Part shown: positions 7,404 to 13,635 of the stretch, in pieces
How the letters are laid out: every line of letters begins with the position of its first letter
Position numbering within the stretch: position 1 is the first letter of the stretch
Position numbers and translations under genes: made by a program
The notes under the pieces: generated by a model
The model's database searches: none
What the model was told of the DNA's origin: nothing
What the model saw: only the letters and a program-made list of their open reading frames with translations
Origin: an uncultured Nitrospira sp.
GTDB lineage: Bacteria; Nitrospirota; Nitrospiria; Nitrospirales; Nitrospiraceae
Reading direction: 5' to 3'
Assembly (NCBI GenBank): GCA_946479785.1
Contig: CAMLHQ010000076.1
Coordinates: 1 to 15,213 of the forward strand
DNA length: 15,213 bases

Positions 7404-9434
7404 TTAGAATCTCAGGGTCAGCCAGCCCATCACGCGGCTGCCGATCGTGTCGCCCAAGGGATGTTCCTTATGCTCGTCGTCTAACGCATTGAAGGCCGAG
7501 ACCGCAACTTCGGCCTCTCGCATGAATCCAGCTGAAGCCCGTTGCTTCCAGAACTTATAGCCGGCTCGGATGTTCAGAAGGTTGTAGCTGCCGACGCGAG
7601 GATCAGGCGGAGTCACGCCGAAGGCGGTGAATGATGAAAAGCTTTCGTTGATCGGATAGGTCGCGGCTCCGACATGATGGTAAGCAATTTCACCATTTAC
7701 TCCGCTCTCCCAATCTCCTCTCAGACCAGTGTTCCACTTGAATCTTGGCGGGCTGCGTCTGGCAGCTCCTGTAAATGATTGGCCAACTTCTTGGTAGGAA
7801 TAATTCGCAAATCCACTCAACCAGCGAGTGACAACAAATTCGACACCGGCTTCCCCACCATAAATATCCGCTAATCCTCCTTGGCCCGGTGTTGGAGTCG
7901 TCGGAACGATGAGATCTGAGATATGGTTGAAGAACAGGTTGCCCCGAACGCGGAGGCGATGCTTCCAATACCATCCCTGATAGCCGGCCTCGTAGGAAGT
8001 GATCTGTTCCGGGCCAAGGTTACTCGACCCTCCACCGGCGCTTGGCGGCGGAGAGGGAATTGGCGGAGGGAGTGTAATGAAAGCCAATGAACTGAAATGT
8101 GATTCGATCAACGTTGGAGGTCGATACGCTTTGGATACCCCAAGAGTGAATGTGTGATCAGACGCAGGCCGATAGAGCAGCGTGACTCGAGGGCTCACCG
8201 TTGGATGGATGAAGGTATCGAGATCGTATCTCACTCCGGCAACGAGTGTGATGGTCTCGGTCGCCTTCCACTCATCCTGTACATAGAATCCAAGCCGATT
8301 CTCTGTACTATACTTGTCAATCAAGTCGCTGGATAGTGTATTGAGCCGATAATTGGCTCCATAGGTGAACCGGTGGGCGGCTAACAGGTCCAGTGAGTGT
8401 TGAGCTTCAGCGTTGTAGGTATCGCCTTGGAACTGTACGCGTGGGCTGAGGGCCGGGTCGGTGATGCGGAGAAAATTTGCGATGAGTGGATGGACAGTAA
8501 GGTCGACCGTATCATTCCACCGATTCCAAAAGGTCCGCACAAAGAAATTGGGGCGCTCATAAACCACATGACCGTATCCAAAAGCTGGAGTGGACGCACC
8601 GATCGTGACCCCTGTGGTCGTCATGGGGCCATCGAAGCGATTCGTGTCGACCAGCCCTCCCGAAACAGACAGCTTGGAGTCATCTGTTAGGTGATATTCG
8701 GTCTGGACGTTGAACTTGTTGTCGCGAAACGCGAGTGCATCCCGGTCACGCCATTGCTGGTTTTGGTCATGCCCAACTGACAAACGATAGCCGAATTTTC
8801 CGGAGGTGCCTGCATGGACGGCCGCGCTGCTGATGGTGCCGAATTCTCCTCCTCCGAATTGCAGCGTGGTTCCTCTCATCTCCTCCGGCGACTTCGTGAT
8901 GATATTGATGACGCCGTCGAAAGCATTGAACCCATATACGGCTGAGGCCGGGCCCCTTAAGACTTCGATGCGCTTGATCTCCGGTAACGTAACCGGAATG
9001 GTTTTCCAGTACACCACCGCTTGCGCATCAACAAAGATCGAGCGTCCGTCCACCAAGACCAGCATCTTATTGGCGAGGAGTTGATTGTCTCCGCGAGCAC
9101 TCACATTGAAGTTCGCGCCCGTGTCCTGCATCACTTCGATTCCGGGTATCCGGCGAAGGACTGTCGGAAGGTCCGTCGCGCCTGATTGCCGGATGTCTTC
9201 ATCTGTGAGCACGTAGACATTGGATGGCGCTTCAGAAATAGGTTGTTCGTAGCGTGATGCGATGCTCACCGTTTCCTCTTCCTTGATGAGTTCAAGCTGT
9301 TGAGTCAGGCCCGCTTCGACCTTCGGCTCCATCGTGTCCTGGAGCGGAGCTTCCGCATGGGCAAGCGAGGTCAAGCCGACCGTCAATAACGTTGCCAGCA
9401 TGGGATGGCCAATTCGTGCCAATTCGCCAGCCAT
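7404..9434 (-). CDS. TonB-dependent outer-membrane receptor
   Basis: This 676-residue receptor imports a scarce ligand across the outer membrane using TonB energy. It has a signal peptide (cleavage after AHA, about residue 27) and a TonB-box-like ETVSIAS at about 54-60. The plug domain (about 65-180) contains VLRGPASAVYGFNAFDGVINIITK. The rest is a 22-stranded-type barrel ending in aromatic F, as outer-membrane proteins do. A Pro/Gly-rich run (about residues 454-472) lies in what should be an external loop. The start is fixed by AGGAG at 9440-9444, 5 nt before the ATG. It is first in the cluster that continues with the REC-PAS protein, binding protein, kinase and activator, so it probably delivers the sensed ligand. 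The plug resembles the BtuB/FepA/CirA group, but sequence alone does not give the substrate (siderophore, corrinoid, metal or other). Confidence 0.94.
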   Translation of the reverse strand: MAGELARIGHPMLATLLTVGLTSLAHAEAPLQDTMEPKVEAGLTQQLELIKEEETVSIASRYEQPISEAPSNVYVLTDEDIRQSGATDLPTVLRRIPGIEVMQDTGANFNVSARGDNQLLANKMLVLVDGRSIFVDAQAVVYWKTIPVTLPEIKRIEVLRGPASAVYGFNAFDGVINIITKSPEEMRGTTLQFGGGEFGTISSAAVHAGTSGKFGYRLSVGHDQNQQWRDRDALAFRDNKFNVQTEYHLTDDSKLSVSGGLVDTNRFDGPMTTTGVTIGASTPAFGYGHVVYERPNFFVRTFWNRWNDTVDLTVHPLIANFLRITDPALSPRVQFQGDTYNAEAQHSLDLLAAHRFTYGANYRLNTLSSDLIDKYSTENRLGFYVQDEWKATETITLVAGVRYDLDTFIHPTVSPRVTLLYRPASDHTFTLGVSKAYRPPTLIESHFSSLAFITLPPPIPSPPPSAGGGSSNLGPEQITSYEAGYQGWYWKHRLRVRGNLFFNHISDLIVPTTPTPGQGGLADIYGGEAGVEFVVTRWLSGFANYSYQEVGQSFTGAARRSPPRFKWNTGLRGDWESGVNGEIAYHHVGAATYPINESFSSFTAFGVTPPDPRVGSYNLLNIRAGYKFWKQRASAGFMREAEVAVSAFNALDDEHKEHPLGDTIGSRVMGWLTLRF

Positions 9435-9511
9435 GACTACTCCTTCCTGCAGGCAGCTCGTCAGCTCACGCGACGAAGCCGCAGAGGCGGTTCTGTATGA
9501 TGTTCTTGGAA

Positions 9512-9566
9512 GATATCGATATCAGTGCACTCCTCTGTTCTGATGTAAAAAGAGCGTCACGCGTGA
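9512..9566. repeat. Two perfect short palindromes in the receptor 5' region
   Basis: GATATCGATATC (9512-9523, 12 bp) and TCACGCGTGA (9557-9566, 10 bp) are perfect palindromes 33 bp apart in the 250-bp stretch 9435-9684, which has no supported gene. The second is flanked by direct GAGCGT copies (9553-9558 and 9565-9570). They lie between the sub-consensus sigma-54-like site and the receptor start, where an operator could act. Apart from these and the ribosome site, nothing else is recognised in this stretch. Confidence 0.35.
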
Positions 9567-9573
9567 GCGTAAA

Positions 9574-9589
9574 AGCAAAACACGTGCTT
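9574..9589 (-). promoter_or_regulatory. Sub-consensus sigma-54-like promoter ahead of the TonB receptor gene
   Basis: On the minus strand AAGCAC-GTGTT-TTGCT has the full -12 element and correct spacing, but only GCAC of the -24 element TGGCAC. One of the two key -24 guanines is lost. It lies about 140 nt before the receptor start codon. It is weak on its own, but relevant because the operon ends with a sigma-54 activator. No better promoter was seen in 9435-9684. Confidence 0.28.
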
Positions 9590-9684
9590 GAGTGTCAGTG
9601 GCGCCGAGCAAGGTCAAGATGAAGGGCAAAGATAACCGTAGTGCCGTGGATCAACTCGGTGACCGCCGGCCTACGGGGCTGATT

Positions 9685-10044
9685 TCAAGCCGATTGAACT
9701 TTTCCAATGGCGATTGGTGGGCGAGACTTCGTGCGAGGACGGCCCCGTTTCAATGGTGCGAGCCGTTGGGGAAACGCTTGTCCGTTGGATTGCTCCATGT
9801 GGGTCACGGCGTCGTCCAAGGCGTCGGCAATAAGGCGGGCAAGCGGGCCATGGCCGGTCCAATAGACGGCATTCCGTAGCCGTTCGAGCAATGCGACAGG
9901 CAAGGTGATGGTGACCCGTTGTTTGCGAGACTGTCTGTGTGAAGGAACCAGATGCGCCGGAACGTTCACACCGCTGCGTTGTGGAGTTTCTACTGCTGTT
10001 AGCATGGATCCCTCATGGCTGTGTCGTCGATGTGCCTGGTTCAT
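9685..10044 (-). CDS. Ribbon-helix-helix-like small protein
   Basis: This protein has up to 119 residues. The segment from about residue 42 (RVTITLPVALLERLRNAV, then LARLIADALDDAVTHME) has the strand-helix-helix pattern of Arc/CopG-type DNA-binding proteins. A basic C-terminal tail with RGRPRTKSRPP resembles an AT-hook-like motif. The first ATG (10044) overlaps the preceding stop as ATGA, which suggests coupling. The ATG at 10005, with GAGGG 4 nt upstream (10010-10014), is a good alternative and would give 106 residues, dropping a His-rich N-terminus. It follows the small membrane protein in a two-gene unit under the sigma-54 promoter. A transcriptional or antitoxin-like role is possible; no toxin partner is visible. 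The family is assigned from pattern, not a search. Confidence 0.72.
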   Translation of the reverse strand: MNQAHRRHSHEGSMLTAVETPQRSGVNVPAHLVPSHRQSRKQRVTITLPVALLERLRNAVYWTGHGPLARLIADALDDAVTHMEQSNGQAFPQRLAPLKRGRPRTKSRPPIAIGKVQSA

Positions 10045-10229
10045 GCGGCAATCGTGCGGCGCTTCAATCCACCGTCTCGCTGCTGTCCATCATCCCTCTG
10101 CCCGGATGAGGTCCCCGTCTCATGACCTCTCGCCCTTGGCTGATCGCCGGAGAGAATAGCGACGGTCATGACCCAGATAAGGCCAACCAATCCACTAAGC
10201 AGGACGACGAGAACGAGTTCTTGTGTCAT
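10041..10229 (-). CDS. Single-span small membrane protein of unknown function
   Basis: This 62-residue protein has one clear membrane segment (about residues 4-27, from ELVLVVLLSGLVG to VAILSG). A hydrophilic, Arg/Gly/Asp-rich tail is likely cytoplasmic. The ATG at 10229 is chosen because AGGAG at 10237-10241 sits 7 nt upstream; a longer frame to 10268 has no such support. It is the first gene downstream of the consensus sigma-54 promoter, with a leader of about 50 nt. Its stop overlaps the next start as ATGA. I do not recognise the family. Placement suggests a stress or signal-induced membrane peptide, but that is inference. Confidence 0.65.
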   Translation of the reverse strand: MTQELVLVVLLSGLVGLIWVMTVAILSGDQPRARGHETGTSSGQRDDGQQRDGGLKRRTIAA

Positions 10230-10289
10230 AGGATGTCTCCTTTCGCGCCAGAAGGAGCGCGACTCCACAATGAACTATGACCATGATTC

Positions 10290-10305
10290 AGCAATCCTCG
10301 TGCCA
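10290..10305 (-). promoter_or_regulatory. Consensus sigma-54 (-24/-12) promoter
   Basis: On the minus strand TGGCAC-GAGGA-TTGCT matches TGGCAC-N5-TTGCW at every defined position, with GG and GC in the required register. The expected start is near 10278, about 50 nt ahead of the small membrane-protein gene. It lies in non-coding DNA and is oriented toward that gene. An NtrC-type activator is encoded in the same window (133-1575), which provides a candidate regulator. Confidence 0.85.
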
Positions 10306-10366
10306 TTGCACCGCCGCTAGTTTTCGCGAGCGGAGAGCGGAATTCCCAGTATTTCTGGCGTATTTG

Positions 10367-10382
10367 TCACAAGCAGGTGTGA
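10367..10382. repeat. Dyad TCACA-N6-TGTGA, candidate upstream activator site
   Basis: This is a perfect 5-bp inverted repeat with a 6-bp spacer, about 62-92 bp upstream of the sigma-54 promoter. It is the mirror arrangement of the CRP-like site at 7320-7335, so it is not itself a CRP consensus. The location suits an enhancer-binding protein. Confidence 0.4.
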
Positions 10383-10391
10383 AGGTGATGA

Positions 10392-10415
10392 AAGTGGATC
10401 ACTTCGAGTGGATCA
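10392..10415. repeat. Tandem AGTGGATCA repeats with overlapping dyad
   Basis: AGTGGATCA occurs at 10393-10401 and again at 10407-10415, a 14-bp period. The first copy lies within the inverted repeat AAGTG-GAT-CACTT (10392-10404). Together with the dyads on both sides this looks like a multi-site activator-binding region about 90-125 bp upstream of the sigma-54 promoter. Confidence 0.45.
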
Positions 10416-10446
10416 AATCCGATTCGCTACTGAATCGATTTTGATC
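10411..10446. repeat. Long imperfect inverted repeat (12 of 14), enhancer site or terminator hairpin
   Basis: The arms at 10411-10424 and 10433-10446 match at 12 of 14 positions around an 8-nt centre, with a perfect core CGATTC/GAATCG. In RNA, 13 of 14 positions pair if one G-U is allowed. It begins 17 nt after the DUF928-like gene, so it could stop transcription from that cluster, but no T tract follows on the minus strand. Its position 105-160 bp upstream of the sigma-54 promoter suits an upstream activator site. It may do both. Confidence 0.5.
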
Positions 10447-10462
10447 AGGAGGAAGGGAATCG

Positions 10463-11233
10463 TCAGCGGATCGAAATGGGAATCGAACGAAGATCCCATT
10501 CGGCGACGCCATTGAGACCGACATCCTTCAAGAGTCGAGCACGGAGTCGTCTCAGCTTATCGTTCTTTGGATCGGCATCGATGAGATTACAGAGGCATCC
10601 CATAGCATCGTACCAGAGACCGGCCCTGGCGTTGTCCATCACACTCTGATCTGTGCAAGTCAGTTTGATATCCCGCTCTGTCAAACATTCACTGAGTTCA
10701 CATCGTTCGATCACACCGCCAGCCACGATATCTTTCGAAGGCGACTCGGAGTCACGAATGACCGATACAAACCACTTGTATTGCACGTTCGGTTCGAGCA
10801 CGAGCCCAAGCTCTTTCAGATTGATCGTATAGATGCCAGGCTGCTTCGGCGTCGGAATGATCTTTTCTTGGAACGATCTTGTCGAGCGATCGTCTCTGAG
10901 GGTGAAGCGGACTTGATAGACCGTGGTTTTCGACATGAACCAGTTGACGGCCGGAGTCTCTTTGACCGTATAGCCGACATGATCCGGCACCAGTGCTTTG
11001 ACCTCGGGATCGGTGCCCTCCGTGCCGCGCACGTCGCCGCCCACGCGGGCGCGGGGCGTGAACTTCTTCGGCGGAGCATAGAGCGGTTGCGATAACTCGT
11101 CAGATGGGTTTTCCGGCAACGCGGCGAGAAGATCGACCGGTGTCAAACCGATAACACAAAGCGCCAGGAGGCCGCTCACTAAACAGAGTTGGTTTTGAGG
11201 CCGTATATCGCGCATGTTGCCAAACTCTATCAT
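10463..11233 (-). CDS. Exported DUF928-like protein
   Basis: This is about 256 residues with a signal peptide (hydrophobic run LCLVSGLLALCVIGL, cleavage near LAA). The mature part shows the pattern I associate with DUF928: a basic proline-rich lead-in, GGDVRGTEGTDPEVKALVPD, a WFMSK/VRFTLRD beta region, a PGIYTINL segment, an EPNVQYKWFVSVI strand and a helical C-terminus around LWYDAMGCLCNLI. Five cysteines in the C-terminal half could form disulfides. The start is ambiguous: ATG 11233 (13 nt after the CHAT gene) is used here. ATG 11215 gives a tidier signal peptide, and a longer frame to 11299 would overlap the CHAT gene. It is third in the TpsB-CHAT-DUF928 cluster. Function is unknown; a periplasmic or surface partner of the CHAT protein is inferred. 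Confidence 0.82.
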   Translation of the reverse strand: MIEFGNMRDIRPQNQLCLVSGLLALCVIGLTPVDLLAALPENPSDELSQPLYAPPKKFTPRARVGGDVRGTEGTDPEVKALVPDHVGYTVKETPAVNWFMSKTTVYQVRFTLRDDRSTRSFQEKIIPTPKQPGIYTINLKELGLVLEPNVQYKWFVSVIRDSESPSKDIVAGGVIERCELSECLTERDIKLTCTDQSVMDNARAGLWYDAMGCLCNLIDADPKNDKLRRLRARLLKDVGLNGVAEWDLRSIPISIR

Positions 11234-11246
11234 ATACCCGTAAGGA

Positions 11247-13595
11247 TTACAGCCAGTTGTTGAGCAGCAAGAACGGCGACCAGTAAGCCGGATGGTCATA
11301 AACTCGGTCGCCGATCAACTTCATTTGCGCACGTTGAAGAGCGACAGCTTTCGATACGGCAGGATCGCGAAGCTGGCGGTAAAACTCCGACACCAGCGCG
11401 GCGGAGGCCTCGTCGTTGATGAACCAGAGAGTGGCCAACGCGCTGCGTGCTCCAGCCTTGATCGCCACACCGGCTAATCCGAGTGCCGCTCGATCATCCC
11501 CAACAGCGGTTTGACAGGCGCTGAGTGTCAGCAGCTCAAGAGGTTCTTGCCGGAATCGGAAGAGGCCGATCAACTGATCCAGCTTATTCATCGTCAGTTT
11601 CCCATCGAAAGTTAAGAGAAACGAATCGTTCGCATCGGTGGAGAACTTGCCGTGTGTGGCAATATGAAGAATCCCATACCGGCTGTCACGCAATTCCCGT
11701 TCCAGCAGGCCCGTGCGAAACTCCTCATTGAGCAACTCGTCGGCTTGATAAAGCGTGCGGATCGCATCCACCTCCTCAGCCACATAGGGGAGCGAGGGAA
11801 ATCCTTGCACGGATGTAGTGAGGCCGCCGGCCAAAAAGCGGATTTTCTGTAGATCCAGCGGGTGGGGGTCAGTCAGATACAGGCCGGGTGTCATGGCGAC
11901 GGCATATTGCTGTATCAAAAACGATTTCCCATCATGCAGAGCGGAAAAGGGGATCGTGCGGAGTGCTCCGTCTGGAACAAATACGAGTGTATTGATTTTC
12001 TGCCGTATCAATTCTGATTCAAGCGGACGGATTAGCCAGTCGTAGATCTGTTGCGCATGAGAGAGGTATTCGAGAGTCGTCCGCTTCTCCACAGTCCGTC
12101 GAAAAGCCCGTATCTCTTTGGTGACGATGTCTGATGAGACGGGGATGGCAATCCTGGTGAGTCCTGTGGGTAAACTTACCAGGAGTTCCAAGCGTGTCTG
12201 AAACAGGATCGGGTAAATCACGGCCGTATCGGGTGCGAGCGTATCAAACTTGGTAATCTTCGCTTGCAGCGCATCCACACATTCGTCCCGGAAATAATCT
12301 CGAAGCTCCGCAGCTTTGTAGGCCTCGATCGTGTCCCGAGCGGCCAGCATGTAGCCTTCAGCGACTTTCGCATCGTCGGTGAGCGAAGCCCGTTGAAGGA
12401 GGAGATCCGAGAACTCAAAGAAAAGAGGCCGCACGGGCGGTGGATTCGACAAGGAGGTGTCTGTCGATGCGGCAGCAATCTCCTGGCGAATCGGCTGCAG
12501 CGTCGTGGTGGCTTGCCGGTACGAGGCGATGGCTTCATCCAAGTGGCCCGTGTCGGCCAGCAGTCGTCCGGTCTGCCACTGCCATTGGTAGAGCGATTCC
12601 GGGGCATCGACCGATTGGGCGGTAAACGCTGCTCGCCTTGTGAGTTGGAGCGCGTCATCAAAGCGAGATTCCGATTCATAGATATGCCCAAGATGGCCCA
12701 AGGCATAGGAAAGCGTACGGCCATCCTTAATCTGTTCGGCAGCCGTGACGGCTTCCTGAAGCGTTCCGGCCGCGCGAAGCAAGAGGGGATCTTTGATCTC
12801 AGGAAGCAAGGGTGCAAGCCGGCCATAGAGGAGACCCACATTCAGCAATCCCGCCGCTTTGTCATGTGACATTGGCAGGGAAGTGAGTTGATCCAACGCT
12901 TGATCGAGCCACTGCCGACAGGCCTCTAGCCGATCGAGGCGCATCGTGGCGCGTGCCGCATTAATCCTCGCATGCAGCACGATAACCGGCAGGTTCGCAT
13001 CTTGCGCCGCCTGCACGGTCTCTTCGAATGCTTTAAGTGCGTCCTCGTCCTGTTTCTGAAGCGCCGCCAGGATGCCCTGATCATTGCGGACTGATGCGGT
13101 GAGCTGGGGCGACGATTGCCCCTTCGCCGTCTCCTGTGCCTTGTTCAAATAGACTGATGCCGCATCCAATTGGCGGCCAGCAAGATAGCCGCGCCCCAAT
13201 TGCGCAAGCACCGTTGCCTGCCACAGCGTATCGGATTCTTGCTGCGCGAGTCCCAACGCCAGCTCGAGCCATTGCAGGGCCTGCCTCGTCTGGCCGACGT
13301 ATTGCGCGGCTTGTGCGGCAGAAACCAACGCCTCGCTCTGGTGACGCCGATCTTCGCGCAAGTCATACAACCTGGCAGCTTCCTTCCAGTTGGTCAGCGC
13401 TTCGGCGAAATCTCCGCGCTGAGAGGCCTGTTGCCCCCGTGTCATGAGAACCGAGGGGTCGAGTTCTGAGGCAGCCCATGAGGTGGCCACGATGCCAATC
13501 AACAAGAGGCCCGAGACGACAATGTGACGGGCCTGCTGTCGTCGTACGACAAACAAGGATTGGCACGTATTTCTAAAAAGCGAGAAGGTATTCAT
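11247..13595 (-). CDS. Exported TPR-CHAT protein (caspase-like peptidase fold)
   Basis: This protein has 782 residues from the ATG at 13595. It begins with a signal peptide or anchor (hydrophobic run VVSGLLLIGIVATSW, possible cleavage after WAA). TPR-like helical repeats follow at about 50-370, with signatures such as GDFAEALTNWKEAARLY and GHLDEAIASYRQA. A CHAT domain occupies about 490-782. The expected catalytic pair is present: His648 in HIATHGKF and Cys694 in LSACQTA. The typical downstream features GLAGVAIKAGA and ATLW and a final HPAYWSPFLL are also there. A peptidase role with TPR-mediated partner recognition is a family-based inference. A TTG at 13613 and GTG at 13601 are alternative starts, and no strong ribosome site decides. 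It lies 40 nt after the TpsB-type transporter and 13 nt before the DUF928-like gene. The substrate is unknown. Confidence 0.9.
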   Translation of the reverse strand: MNTFSLFRNTCQSLFVVRRQQARHIVVSGLLLIGIVATSWAASELDPSVLMTRGQQASQRGDFAEALTNWKEAARLYDLREDRRHQSEALVSAAQAAQYVGQTRQALQWLELALGLAQQESDTLWQATVLAQLGRGYLAGRQLDAASVYLNKAQETAKGQSSPQLTASVRNDQGILAALQKQDEDALKAFEETVQAAQDANLPVIVLHARINAARATMRLDRLEACRQWLDQALDQLTSLPMSHDKAAGLLNVGLLYGRLAPLLPEIKDPLLLRAAGTLQEAVTAAEQIKDGRTLSYALGHLGHIYESESRFDDALQLTRRAAFTAQSVDAPESLYQWQWQTGRLLADTGHLDEAIASYRQATTTLQPIRQEIAAASTDTSLSNPPPVRPLFFEFSDLLLQRASLTDDAKVAEGYMLAARDTIEAYKAAELRDYFRDECVDALQAKITKFDTLAPDTAVIYPILFQTRLELLVSLPTGLTRIAIPVSSDIVTKEIRAFRRTVEKRTTLEYLSHAQQIYDWLIRPLESELIRQKINTLVFVPDGALRTIPFSALHDGKSFLIQQYAVAMTPGLYLTDPHPLDLQKIRFLAGGLTTSVQGFPSLPYVAEEVDAIRTLYQADELLNEEFRTGLLERELRDSRYGILHIATHGKFSTDANDSFLLTFDGKLTMNKLDQLIGLFRFRQEPLELLTLSACQTAVGDDRAALGLAGVAIKAGARSALATLWFINDEASAALVSEFYRQLRDPAVSKAVALQRAQMKLIGDRVYDHPAYWSPFLLLNNWL

Positions 13596-13635
13596 GGCCA
13601 CACCGCTGTGCAATGCACGTTAGATACCGGACGCA

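Larger units (their letters stand above)
10230..10462 (-). promoter_or_regulatory. 233-bp sigma-54 control region
   Basis: This gene-free stretch holds, in transcription order, the long dyad 10411-10446, the AGTGGATCA repeats 10393-10415, the dyad 10367-10382, smaller inverted repeats (CCAG/CTGG at 10346-10358; CCGCT/AGCGG at 10314-10333), the sigma-54 promoter 10290-10305 and the ribosome site 10237-10241. No convincing IHF site was seen between the dyads and the promoter. Confidence 0.65.

Noticed and set aside
6865..7407. Plus-strand open frame of 180 codons
   Set aside because: It is antisense to the receiver domain and the leader region. No domain is recognised, and the receiver motifs on the minus strand are clear.
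9592..9879. Plus-strand open frame of 95 codons opposite the ribbon-helix-helix-like gene
   Set aside because: The minus strand gives the recognisable strand-helix-helix pattern. The plus frame has no domain or good ribosome site.
10314..10358. Short inverted repeats CCGCT/AGCGG and CCAG/CTGG next to the sigma-54 promoter
   Set aside because: Arms of 4-5 bp with loops of 5-10 nt are expected by chance. They are noted in the control region but not claimed as sites.
13555..13575. TGGCAC on the plus strand near 13561 as a sigma-54 promoter
   Set aside because: The -12 element TTGC is absent at the required spacing, and no plus-strand gene lies downstream.
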